Source: Apis mellifera
Taxonomy: Eukaryota > Arthropoda > Insecta > Hymenoptera > Apidae
Assembly (NCBI RefSeq): GCF_003254395.2
Contig: NC_037638.1
Span: forward strand, 17,864,892 to 17,928,891
DNA length: 64,000 bases
Direction of reading: 5' to 3'
In this document: positions 52,246-64,000 of the stretch, in pieces
How the letters are laid out: the number at the start of each line of letters is the position of its first letter
How positions within the stretch are numbered: the first letter of the stretch is position 1
Position numbers and translations under genes: made by a program
The notes under the pieces: model-generated
Database searches by the model: none
Told to the model about the DNA's origin: nothing
The model's input: only the letters and a program-made list of their open reading frames with translations

Positions 52246-55200
52246 GCGACTATTCGAAACGGTCGAGCATTAATCGAACCTCTCCCTTCCCCCCTCTCTC
52301 GTAGAGATTTCGCGAACGCGATAGGTCACGATCGTCGCGACAAGTATGGAAATTAATACGAGGCAGAAAGGAGGTTTGGTAACGCAGGTAACGCGTGGGC
52401 GGTGGCCGGCAACGAAAACACGGGCGGGCGGGTAATTCATAACACGGGCGTCGCATAAATTGCGGGTGATATGTTGGCGCGCAATTAGGGTTTGCTAAAT
52501 CGGCATTACTAATTAGATTCGGTGTACCGAGGTTGGCTTGGCCCCGACCGCCTCCTCCTGCGTCCCTACTGCGTATAATTGATTCGAGTTTCGAACTAAT
52601 CTATATACCCTTGGTCGCCTCTCGATGGTGATCGATAATCGTTCGCGTCGAGGAAGCGTCGGGAGGAATCGGGGGAGGGAGAGGGGAAGAACTTTGTCGC
52701 TGGTCGCGGCAAGAGCTCTCGGGGGGAATCAGCGTCAAAAATCACGCGAAATGGGAACACCTCCAGTGTGGAAATCGAGGGTAAGCCCCTGTGTGTCTGG
52801 ATCTAAGAGCGGCTGATTGTGCAGGAAGTAGGGAAAAGTACCGATACCGGATCTTATATACCAAGACTTTCGACTTCAACTCGTTCACTTTAACGATCGA
52901 ATATTCTTCGGATATTTGTACTTTTTTCTCCCCTCTTTATTACTTGAAAAAATGACAACTTCAAAACTTCTCTCCAATATCCAAATAAAAATTCAATGAA
53001 TTCTCTGATCCTCGAGGTTTTTTCTTCATTTCCATTGTATTTACGATTTTATCGCCTGATAAATGCTCAACAGCTCAAAGGTGTCTCACGAGGCAAGCCT
53101 CGATTAGAAATTCACCCTCGCAAAAGACTCGGTTTACTAAATATTCGATGGGGCGGTTCGATAATCGATGTATCGTTATCATCGATTAATTTCGCGGGTA
53201 ATCGAGGGGAGCGTCTACTACTCTTAACGACAGGGACTGTCCTCGCGGGGCCGACGAGTTCCGGGATACTTTGTCAAATCTCGCCTCCAAGAGGGGTTAA
53301 ATTGCACCCTTCGTTTCATCAGCCCCTTTCACCGCCGCTCTTACGAGGAGGGTGGAGTGGCACCGTTTAACCCTTCTCCTCCTCCTCCTCCTCGTGGAAA
53401 GGGACGTTGGAAAATTGAATAAACCAGGACGACAAGGAGAGTAAAGTCGTACGATTACGTCAACCGGCTCTGTTCACTCTCTGATAATAAATCTGTATCT
53501 GCCGGATCTAGGCATAAATAATTCTGACAGGAATTTTCCCGGTTAATGAATAAGCTTCCCGGAACAAGCGCGTTGTTCATTGTTCATTCGGATATCTCGC
53601 ATCCGTTTTTGCACCTCCGCGCCCCTCCGTCCTTGCAATTAGCCGCCCCCTACCTCGAGGAAACACTTTATCAAACCATTAACCTTCTTCCCCTCAAGAA
53701 GAAAATTAATTTACCCGATATCCCCGTGGAAACATCTTCCTCCTTCTCGTATACTTTGAGAATATGAATCTCGAGAATGTATGACGAATCCGTGCGATGA
53801 TTAACATCCTCTCGAATTGCAACTAGAGATGATGCCTCTTCGAGTTCGTAACCCTTTCGAGGCGGGGACAAAGGAAGACAAGGATGTGGGTGGAGAGAGA
53901 TCCGGTGTTAAAAATGGGCGTCGTTACGGTACAAGGGGAGGTAAACAGATTATACGTACGGAAGCGGTGATAATTTATGTGGGCAGAGAGCGTGCCTCGC
54001 CGCAGCCGCGGAATAAAAATTGTTCTCCGGGGCAATCGCCGGGCGGAAAGTTCAAAACCTCCCTTCCCAACCTTATGCATTTCACCGGTGGCGAGACTTT
54101 CCCGGATGGAATCGCGACGACGCGACGCATCACCACGGGCTATCTCGAAATTTTATTATTAAGCGTTTCGCGCCAAGTTCAATCGGATATTACAGCCGAC
54201 ACGAGGGGAAGAATCCTCGTTTAAATCTCATTGAAATTTTTTCACACTTGCATCGTCGTAGCCGTGATCATTTTCATCGAGAAATGTTTCTCTTCAAATG
54301 TATTCGAAATTGTTTTTTTTTTAAAAATGGGTTCGAGGAAATATCGAAAAATTTCTGATATTTTTTGAGAATTTTCCATTCCACGTTTTCGCAGTTTTAA
54401 TCCTAGAGATAGACTGACGTTGTAATTCCTCGAGGCGAAGTTTTCATACTTCTTTCAAGTCTTTCGTTCGAGATCGTCTTAACTTCTCCGAGTTGTCCGA
54501 TTGCTTTAACTTGGCCGTTTTTCACTTTACAACTGTCCGACTTCCGACGTCTTCCTTTCCTTCCTACTTTTTTTCAATAATTCCTTCTCGATAATGATTC
54601 TTCCTCCAATAATTCCGTTAAGTTGCAGAAGTTGGATATTAAGTTATCCAAATCCTGATTTAATTTTCTGTCGCAAAGATCTGTTGCGAGACCAACTTTC
54701 TACTACATCCATCTATATCCAATATTTTTCACCCTCCCTCCAATATCACACATATTTTTCGATACAACTTCCATCGAAAATATATACGCAATTATATCAA
54801 GTCGCACATCGAATCGATTTAACTCGATCACAATTATGTATCGTGAAAAAAAAAAGAGAGAGATCGCAAAGTAAATTAAAATCGAAAACTATCCATCTTC
54901 AAACTCGTTTCCATTCAAAGCAACCCCCGATAAATAATTTTTCCTTCGTAAACGATATAATATAACGCGATATAATATAACGATAAAGCGATCCCTCGTT
55001 TTATTTACAATTTCCTCGACAATCGGGGATATTCGGTCGGATCGGTTGGAAAATCGCATTCCCATCCGTCCATGCATTTTTCACGCGGGGCGTTAGAGTT
55101 AAAAGCTTCCCCTCCTATAAACGCGAGTGTCTCTTCGCAGCATCATAAATTCGGCTATTATCGAAAATCCCTTCGGCGCGGGGTAGTGAAAGTATCACGG

Positions 55201-58200
55201 ACCGTATGCGACCCCCGAAAAAGGAACGCTTTATGCCGTTTGACGTTTATAACCCGGCTTGTAATCGTGTTAAACGGCTACGACAGCTTTGTACGTTTTC
55301 AGGCCTCGAAATTGATATATTATTGCGAGCGATACTCTCTCTTTTTTTTTTTTTGCGTTCTATTCGCTCTGCGAGATAATAATTGAACGTTCGATGGAAT
55401 TTGTAGAAATGTTTTGCAATTGAGCGATACAGTTTTGTCTTGTTTATTCGATCAATCGATTAGAATTCGATGTCTATATAAAAATTAATTTATAACTTGT
55501 CTCTCGTGATTTTTATTAATCAATATCCTTGTTAGAACTTGAAAGGAGCCACTCTTTTTGAAAACAGAAAAAAGGGAATCGTGAAAGAAAACCGTATCGG
55601 ACACGGTTTGTGACTAAGCAAGGGATAATGAACGAAAAATTTCAAAGCGAGACGTAATGAAATATTGGAGAAATGTGGAAGACGCTTGTTCCATTCGATG
55701 AAAATAGGATAGTTTGGACGAGAAACTCTCTCACTTCGAGAAAGAAAAAGAGTAAACGGGAAAAAGATCTGTTTCAGAAGGGAAATCCTCGTACTCGTAA
55801 TTACGTTTGATCGTGTTTGAGCGACTGACAGATGCTTGACGAGCAGAACCAATAAAATCTTCAAGGGTTTTCTATCCTGGGGAACGACGTTGCGGGTTCT
55901 GGATTCTTTTCTCCACCATTTTCCTATCCCCGATCTTTTTCCCCCCGACCTTTCCAGGATTCAAGATAGATAGATCCCTTTGTACGCGAAAAGAGCGAAT
56001 GGAGTTTATTAAAAAGTCGATCAGAGCAGGGATGATCAAGTGATTAAGGACTAATTTATTTCGTATGGCCATTTTTTTCAACTTTTTCCACTCTTCATCG
56101 CTTCAAACGTTCTGGTTCTTCTTTCGAACCACGAGATCGATACATTTAAATTCATCATCAGGGGGAATTAATATCTCTTGGCGAAAGATCGAGACGAGGA
56201 CGTATCTTGGATAAGATGGCGAGGAAAGAGCAAAGTGTGCTGGCTTTTACGAAAATCTGGGGAATAAAAAGAACCTCCCCTGCCTGGAGAAGGTTTCCCT
56301 GTAATCACGGGCGTGTTCACGCGGAATGATGATCGGTTGACGGGTTCAAGTGGCAATAAAACTACGACCGCGCCACGATTTTACCGTAGAATTTTCCATT
56401 CACCCAAAAAGCCTGCTTTTCTTCCTTCTCCTCCTTTTCCTCTTCTTCTTCTCTCGCTCGATATTCGCTCGATGGAAGTTCGAAAAGTTTGAAAAGATCG
56501 GGCGACTTTTCAAACAACTTTCGACAAACGTCTATTTTTAAGTATCCACCTCTCTTATTATCCACCTTCTTATTTATGAAACTATCGAAACTCATCCATC
56601 GGTGAATTGCCAAGGACCGATTTATCTTCGCCACGACTCTCCACAGACAATGAGTATGCGGAAAGTTGACGCGAGCCGATAAATATTTAAACCACGCCGT
56701 TCGGCGCGTGGTTCAGACTACGAACTTAATATCCGTTTCCCTTCTTAAGAAAACGTTCGTTACCAAGGCAAGATGAATTTCTTGGAAATTCTTTTGACAA
56801 CCTCGCGCGTCGAGTTCATTTTTTTTCCCCACCATTTTCGTTGTATTATTGTACACAGACTACTGCCAGCTATACAACCAGCTAATTGTTATCCTACGAC
56901 TGATTAATCGACCAAAGAGCCACTCCCGTGCCCGACTAAGCACCGTCTACGCTACTTGGAGGAGCTCTAGCCAGCGACATCATTAGTACGCATCTTGCCG
57001 AGGTGTCTGGCCAAGTATATTGTCCATTACCACTCCTTGTTCCCCATCAATCGAGCAAGATTTATCGCCATTAACATCCTCTCACGTATCGCAGTCCAAA
57101 TAATTTTTAAAATAAACAGCTATAAGGAGAAACAAATTATTGTTCTTATTCGTTTAAGGTGATAATTGACGCTTCCATAATTGAATTCTTGATATAATTT
57201 TTATCCAACGAAACAAAATACGAATCCCTATCTCTATTTCCATTCCCTTCCAGAGAGGGAAGGGACGAAATCCGCCGTCAAATTCTCTTCTCCCTCATCG
57301 ATCTCATTTCTGGAATGATAGCCAGATTATCCGGCTGGATGGCCAGACACATCATCATCGGCGGCTTCTTTGTCTTCGATGATTCGCCCGATGAGAATTA
57401 GGTACCCGCTGTCTTTCACCGGGTTGCCGAGGTGGGAATAAAGGGGATGGATAAGAACAAAGGGGCTTCCCTCCGTTGGGATTAGTCGAGGGGAAGAAGG
57501 GTGGCGGAAGAAAGACAGCGTCTTCGAGCGGAAGCGTACGACATTTCGAGTAATTATAATTCCTTTCTTTCAAGTGGAGGGGGGGAAAGAAGTCCATTAT
57601 TTTTCGAATCGAGTATTTTCGCTTCCTTTCGAGATATCGTCAAGTTTGTTCCCTCTCCTTTTCGTTTCGAGATAGTTGAATTATTTTCGAAAGGAAGGAA
57701 TTGCTTTAAATACGCCTCTGAATCGCACGTATCAATTGCTCGACTCTTGATACCCCTTCACTCGTTCATACGAGGTATTCTGATCCCTCTCCCCTTTTAA
57801 GGGTTACCTTTCATTCACCGTAGAAAGAGCTACAAAGAGCATAAGGGAAATTGAGTTTCGAGTAGCTGCACAAGGAATGCACGCTTCTTAGGGAGCATTC
57901 TTCTTCTCGTCCTTCTTCCTTCATTTCTGTTAAGGTCTTAGCCTTTCCTTTTTTCCCATCCTCCCTTCTCTTCTCTCTCTGTCTGTCTCCCTTCGATAAA
58001 CTCGTTCGAGACGGACCAAGTTTCGAACGAACTTAAAGGAGTTACCGACCCAGTGTAAAAAGTTTGGATTTTAGGGTTCTCGCGGATTTTAAGGTTCAGT
58101 TTATCGGTATTAATACAAATTGTCTCCAGGATTGTCTCAACAAGTGTTTGTCTCTGAAGAAGATCGAGTGTAACGATATTATTCTTTTTCTTTTTTTATG

Positions 58201-58258
58201 TATATATATATAAATATATTTTATTGTAAAACGTTTTCAGAAGAAATCGTAGTTTGTT

Positions 58259-58285
58259 AAGTTTCTCGAGTTTCTCGAGAAACTT
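58259..58285. repeat. Perfect 12-bp inverted repeat
   Basis: AAGTTTCTCGAG and its exact reverse complement are separated by TTT. It could form a short hairpin or bind a dimeric factor; no context supports either. Confidence 0.8.
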
Positions 58286-60842
58286 GATAATTCCGTAATG
58301 AACAAGGTAGAAGGAAAAGAAGAGAATGTATATAAGGTTGCTTTTGATGCATCGAGCTGTTCAGGTACGGAGACAGAAAGAAGAAGGGGGAGGAACAAAA
58401 GTTTTTAATTAGTGGCTAGTAACCAAGCAATTAATTAACATGGTAATGCGCACATTAAGGGATCCCTCTGGTTGAAAGAAGAATCTTCCTTTATATTACA
58501 GCGATTTCGAAGAAAAAAAACCCAAGCATTTGCATCCATTTTTCTTTTTTCCTCGTCGCTTTCTCTCGCTCAATGCCCCTATTTTCATAACTATTTCCAT
58601 AACTTTCTCGCATATTTCGCGTTACGTAATGGAAAGAAACGTAATGGAAGGAAAAGGAAGATCCTCATCCACGCCGCTGGACGAGCCAGTTCAACTTTTC
58701 CGCTTAAAAGGCCGCTTAATCACAATTTATTTGGACCAAGTTTTCATTGCATCTCCTTAAAGATGATATATGCACTGTTCGTAGCCGAGAACTTTCGTAG
58801 CGAGATTGCTTCAGAGAGAGTTCTCGCGAATCCAGCGTCGAAAACAGAGGCGCTGAAAACCGAATACGCATCAAAATTTCCCCCACAAATTCTCGAATTT
58901 TTCTATCTTCGTCCAATTTCACTCGAATTTCCTTTGAAAACGGAAACACGCGCAAAACTCTCGAATTTTTCTCAAATTTGTTTTCGATTTACCATGAAAC
59001 AAAAAAAAAAAGAAGAATAATAAAAATAAAAACAAGAGAAATATTTATACATAAAAATATTTACGTCAAAATATTCCTTTTTTCGAATTTTCGTGTTATC
59101 GAATTTCTTTCCAATTTCCTTCGAAAATAAAAGCGATATCGATCGACATGTTTGACTACGTTTTTTCGAATCCCTCCCTCCCCGATATACGAGATCAAAA
59201 ACGAGAATCGATGAGGATTAATCGATATTCATCGCACAGTAAAAATACTGTTTTCCCGTACGAGGTGGGATATACATCGAGAGGAATTGCCGGGATAAGA
59301 AATTTTATATCCCCTCTGTCGAGGGGCATTGTGGGAGTTACATTTTTATACCCGATACAATTTTCTGGCGCGACGTAAACGCGTACCGACTGTACAGAAC
59401 GTCTCTGTGGCGCGTTATAATGGCCCCTCACAATTGTGTCCTTTCTTTCGGCCGCTAAAGTCGATCGTTTTGGACTACGAAGTAGTTTTGATTACGAAGG
59501 GATGGAAAATTTAAATTTTCGCCTCGCACGCGTGTTATCTCCTTCAGATTCCGATCGCGTTAAATCCCGTCTCGTTCGGAGATAAGGAAAAATGGGTAAC
59601 GGCCGAGATCTCTTGACAGCCGGGAGGAATGCAAATTGGCAAAGCTCTCCCCTCCCACGCTCTTTTGCCCCACCGTGTTCCTCGTTTTCCTCGAGCTTCC
59701 TTCTTATTTCTACGTGCATTTCCTTCAACGTAATCCTTCTTTTTAAGACGGGGCGGTGCACTTTGGAAAAGTGATGCGGAAACTCGGTACAATGATTCGC
59801 AATTTAGCAACTTCTCCTCACTTTCTTTCATCCCCACCCGTGTCGTCAGACTTTTATACATTTCTTTTGTTTTTGCCGTGGCGAGCAACATAATTTTTCA
59901 TCCCAATCGCGAGATTCATCGGCTAAAAATTAACGTTCAGGTTAGATCGTTGCGTGTGAAATTTTATAAATCTGCGTGTAAAAAAACATTCGAAGACGAT
60001 ATAACGACGTTTGAATACATCTTGAATATTAATTATCTTATTATAATGAATAGCACGAATGAAATTCTTGTTAAAAAAATTGCAGCAATTATTAATAACA
60101 ATCAATTAACTTTAATCTCGCCATTTGATAGATTGCAATTTATCCATTTCAATTCAATTTTATTTTTAACAAATTTAAATAAAAAAAAAACCTCCAAACT
60201 CTCATTCCATCTCAATTTTCATCCGAATTTATTCGTTCGATCAATCCTTCATTCATTTATTTCTCCAATTTTAATTTTAACCATCAAACATAAAAATCAT
60301 ATTTACATTCAACGGCAGCATACATTTCTACGAAATCGAAAGAAAGAAATCGAGAAATCACGATTTTTCTCAGAATTAATAGATTATCGATCAGCGTCTG
60401 CACGCGTCACGGAACGGTGCATAATAAACGCGAACGAGCCGCGATTCCGAGGGGATCTCGCGTCCAAACAAAACGTTGATCGATGACACCGTCACGTGGC
60501 GGCCGACCGCCGGAAGCGGCCGTGGTTTCACGTTGCAACGTTATCCTTTCCTGTGCGGGGTCGCGGCCGCATAAAGCGCGCGCTCGACCGTGATTCCCTC
60601 GCGCGTGGGAGGCGCAGGGTCTGATAAGCGATGCGCGAATCACAACGTGGCGCGTTTGACTTTATTCCATTCGATCCTAATACGGATTGGATCATTCGTG
60701 CTTGCACTCTCGTCACGAAGATTCAATGTGTTAATCGTTGGTTTTAACATTTTTTTCTCGAGTTCCAGTATTTCCATTTCTAGAGATTAATATTTTTCTC
60801 AACGTTGTTTAGATTTTGCAGAATAAATGATGGACGAACTTG

Positions 60843-61058
60843 AGGAAATTTTGTTAAAAAATGATTTTCTTTTTTTCATTCGATATCGAATTTAACGCTT
60901 GGTTATTTGTCAGTGAAAGAAGAATCGAAGGATGGTAAATTAATTTCTTAAGGAAATTTTGTTAAAAAATGATTTTCTTTTTTTTCATTCGATATCCGAA
61001 TTTAACGCTTGGTTATTTGTCAGCGAAAGAAGAATCGAAGGATGGTAAATTAATTTCT
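60843..61058. repeat. Direct tandem duplication of 108 bp
   Basis: AGGAAATTTTGTTAAAAAAT starts at 60843 and again at 60951. The two copies differ by only a few substitutions and single-base indels, so the duplication is recent. Confidence 0.95.
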
Positions 61059-64000
61059 GATCGAGATAAGTTTACCACTTGCAACTCAGGGATATTCCAA
61101 GTTTAAATTCCCCTTTCTTCGCGATTCTCTTTGATCCAAACATCGGAACAATTTACAATTCGTCTTACATTGGAGAGGATGGAAGGATGGTTAAACAGTC
61201 GATTCAGAAGATTCATCTCAGGATGGATTGCCACGAATCTTCTGGCAAACTTGGCGCCTCGATTTCAAGTTCGACTAATTCGAACGTGGATTCCTTGACA
61301 AACTTAAACGTTCGAGAAATTTAATACGCGCCGCTCGCGTGACGGGATTTTGATTATCCCGTGAATGATTATTGGCGGAGAATTGAACATCGGTATGCAC
61401 GCGTGACAAAGCTAATGAATTTCGGCGTGGACCGTCGATTAACTCGCAGCGGAATGTTGAAATCGTGTCGAGGGATGCATGTTAAAGCCAACTCGCGACG
61501 GAATCTTGAAATTTTCGATCGATCGTTATGTAAGATTGTTTTCGTTAAATCGCGATTATCAATTGATTACAAACAATAGATAGAATCGAAAATTTAAACA
61601 AATCGAATGGGAGCATTTTTCTAAAAATTTTCCAAACTTGGTTAACAAATCCTCTTCGATAAGTTCCATTTATTTTTGAATATTTTTAGATTTATTTTAC
61701 GATTCATCAAGTTCATCAGGTACAAGGAAAATCAGAAATTCAGAACTTGCCATTCATGCAGTGAAAAAATATTTCATTGATCCACTCGAATCTCTGAATC
61801 CTTCCTCAGAATTTTTCTTCGAAAGGAAAATCTAAACTCTCAACGAAAAAAAATTTCCACATAAAACTAATTCCCTCTTCAAAATACTCGACAGCTTTTT
61901 GGATACACTCGAAGAGGTTTCTTCTTCGGTTAAAGATAATCCTGAAGATTCCTTGAAAAATATTCGCCACGAGTCGATGAGCATTCTCGTTGAAGCGAGA
62001 ACGTGCCGAAAATGGCGAAACGATCTTCCTTTCACTCAGAGAAATTATTCTCATTCTTTTTTAGTTACCACACGTTCATTCTCCAATATTCTAAATATTC
62101 TTTTTGTTTCAATATCAAAATTACTTGAATAAATTTCACTCGATATCTGAAACACAGAGTTAATCATTTCGTTAACCCGAGGATTTTTTCGAGGATCGAG
62201 CTGTCATTGCACGGGAAAATGAAGTATCGACGTTATTCGACGACTCGTTTCCTCCTATGTTATACGATCGAGCAAATAAAACTTCCCTTCATCCTATCTT
62301 TATCCCAGAATCGTACGATGATGATGTAAGATATACGTTTAATGGAATCGTGGCATTCATTCAGAAATCTCGTGCTCTTTCTCTCCCGGATACAAGTCTC
62401 GTTGATGATTTATGATACTTTTGCACGTTCACGGAATTCTCAAAATTAACATTTATTATTACGACAACGAGATGGAATATTGGAATATTGTAATTCAAAA
62501 AACGCTTGAAACAGAATTTAATCGGCGTTACGATACGCATTAGAAGCTTTCACGATCCGTAAAATTAATGCGAGCGAAATGTATGTTTTGACGTCTCTTG
62601 CTGGCACTGCAATTTGATAATAAACCGAACGATATAGCGACACGATACTGGTTCCACGATATTATGCGTTAAAATAAGTGTAACTTCGATGAAATAACGA
62701 ATTAAAAAGGATTTATTTCATTCGAATAAATCTTCCTCTGTCCAAATACGCTTGCATCTATTCGTTTACTCGTTAAGCAAAGCATATGTATATACATCTC
62801 TTCCTAGATGTTTCTCTTCACAGAGATCCTCCAGAGAGGTTAAAAAGATTTCACAAAGAAGCAGGCGAAGCCGCGATAATCTCAATTTTCCGGGAGATCG
62901 GTCGTTCGTTCGAGGGTATTCAAGACGATCGAAATCAAAAGCCACGCGGAGTCGCTTTTTCGTTCGGGACGATCCTTTAACGAACACCGGATACGTGCCA
63001 ACTGGCCCTTGGCCGACTTTCGACTCGACGATCCAACGTGGAGCAAAAGGTTCGATAAGGGAAGGAAGGTGGTTAACAATGGTAACCGAGTTGTGGTTCG
63101 TTTAAAATTTCGTCCAACTCTAACAAGAAACGTTTCTACATTTGTACTATTATTCCATCTCTATTATCGATCCTCCAATAACGAAATACATTGTTCTTCC
63201 ATTCTTTATTTTTCGTGGAAAGAAAATTTCGTACGATTCAACCGAATTTCTTCGATTCGACTAGATGGTTTTTGCGATAGATTGATAAATAGTTTGTAGT
63301 TGTGGTTGTGTTCGAGAATTCGAGAAACTTGCAAGGATGACGAGAGATGCGATTGGGTGGAGGATTAAATTACGACGAAATGATTGGACAATTCTCGAGA
63401 ATCGAGACCTTCGAACGAGTTATCGTTTGCTGGGGAGGGGGAATATTTTTGATATTTTAAAAAAGGATATTTTGCGAGAGTATCTGTATATATAGATACT
63501 TGGTCAATTTGCTAATGAACAACAACGCTGTTTGTTGTATTTGTTCGTGGAATAACGATTTTAGAGTGGGAGCTCTGTTTGTTAATATCCCCCGGGCCGG
63601 AACAGATTTCATTGTTCTGTCAATATGTTTCACATGAATATTGACGTGCAAATATTTGACCAACGGTTTTCCAACTTGTTCAACCTTTTCGTCTATCAAT
63701 TTTGGTAATTAAATACCGTCTTATAAAAGCTTGTAAAAGCCCGAGAGCCCGGGAGTGTTTGTTAATTAATCGGATCGAAGTTAAAAGACCGGTTTCATAC
63801 ACCATTATAAATGAACATACGCACACGAGATAATAAAATTTACTCGTTTCGTTTAATTTGATATCAACCTCACGCGAAATTCATCGATCGACCGTTTTTA
63901 ATCCCGATTAAAATCAACGAAACTTTTTTTACTCAAATTGTAAACTCTCGAACTTTTTCTCTCAAATTTTTCTATCCAATCAACTACAATTATCTTATCA

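Larger units (their letters stand above)
48864..64000. other. Long gene-poor, CpG-containing region
   Basis: 15 kb with no exon I can support. Open frames of 60-200 codons are present but have skewed composition, no family features and no matching splice pairs. The longest ATG frames (for example 53829-54224, 58472-59020) look like by-products of few stop codons in CpG-rich DNA. It holds the repeats listed separately and a strongly CpG-rich block at about 60.4-60.66 kb. It could be intronic or regulatory DNA of a gene beyond the window. Confidence 0.55.

Overview
The window looks like nuclear DNA of a hymenopteran insect, most likely a bee of the Apis type. The evidence is short AT-rich introns (about 60-100 bp) with GT-AG ends, strong swings between AT-rich and CpG-rich segments, abundant (GA)n/(TA)n microsatellites, and animal-type split genes with no operons. 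Species assignment is inference; no marker gene fixes it.

Layout. 1-15.8 kb is CpG-rich and gene-poor, with microsatellites and one promoter-like spot near 11.49 kb. At 15.9-16.6 kb a three-exon open gene on the + strand is supported by splice signals; it is not firmly recognised, and its order of motifs faintly recalls an FGF8-type growth factor. 17-18.3 kb is AT-rich. 18.32-20.37 kb is a satellite of 22 units of 93 bp, followed to about 22.2 kb by decayed, partly inverted copies.

23-41 kb is the gene-rich, AT-rich core. On the minus strand are NAC alpha (5 coding exons), lunapark (9 exons), a malate dehydrogenase relative that has lost key catalytic residues (3 exons), the condensin kleisin CAP-H/Barren (1 exon) and a 47-residue coiled-coil microprotein (2 exons). 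The microprotein is head-to-head with NAA35/Mak10, the NatC auxiliary subunit (+ strand, 10 exons). Two tandem paralogues of the C-terminal part of IQUB, a ciliary/flagellar IQ-motif protein, follow on the + strand at 39.1-41.3 and 45.4-47.3 kb. After them comes an unrecognised multi-exon gene or gene remnant at 47.6-48.9 kb.

48.9-64 kb is again gene-poor, with a 187-bp tandem repeat, a 108-bp direct duplication and several microsatellites but no supportable coding exon. The core genes are housekeeping functions that do not form a pathway: nascent-chain handling (NAC alpha) and N-terminal acetylation (NatC), ER shape, and chromosome condensation. The IQUB pair and perhaps the inactive MDH relative point to sperm or ciliary roles. 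All exon structures were derived by reading splice sites and phases by eye; for NAC alpha, lunapark, the MDH relative, NAA35 and both IQUB copies the joined exons sum to whole codons.
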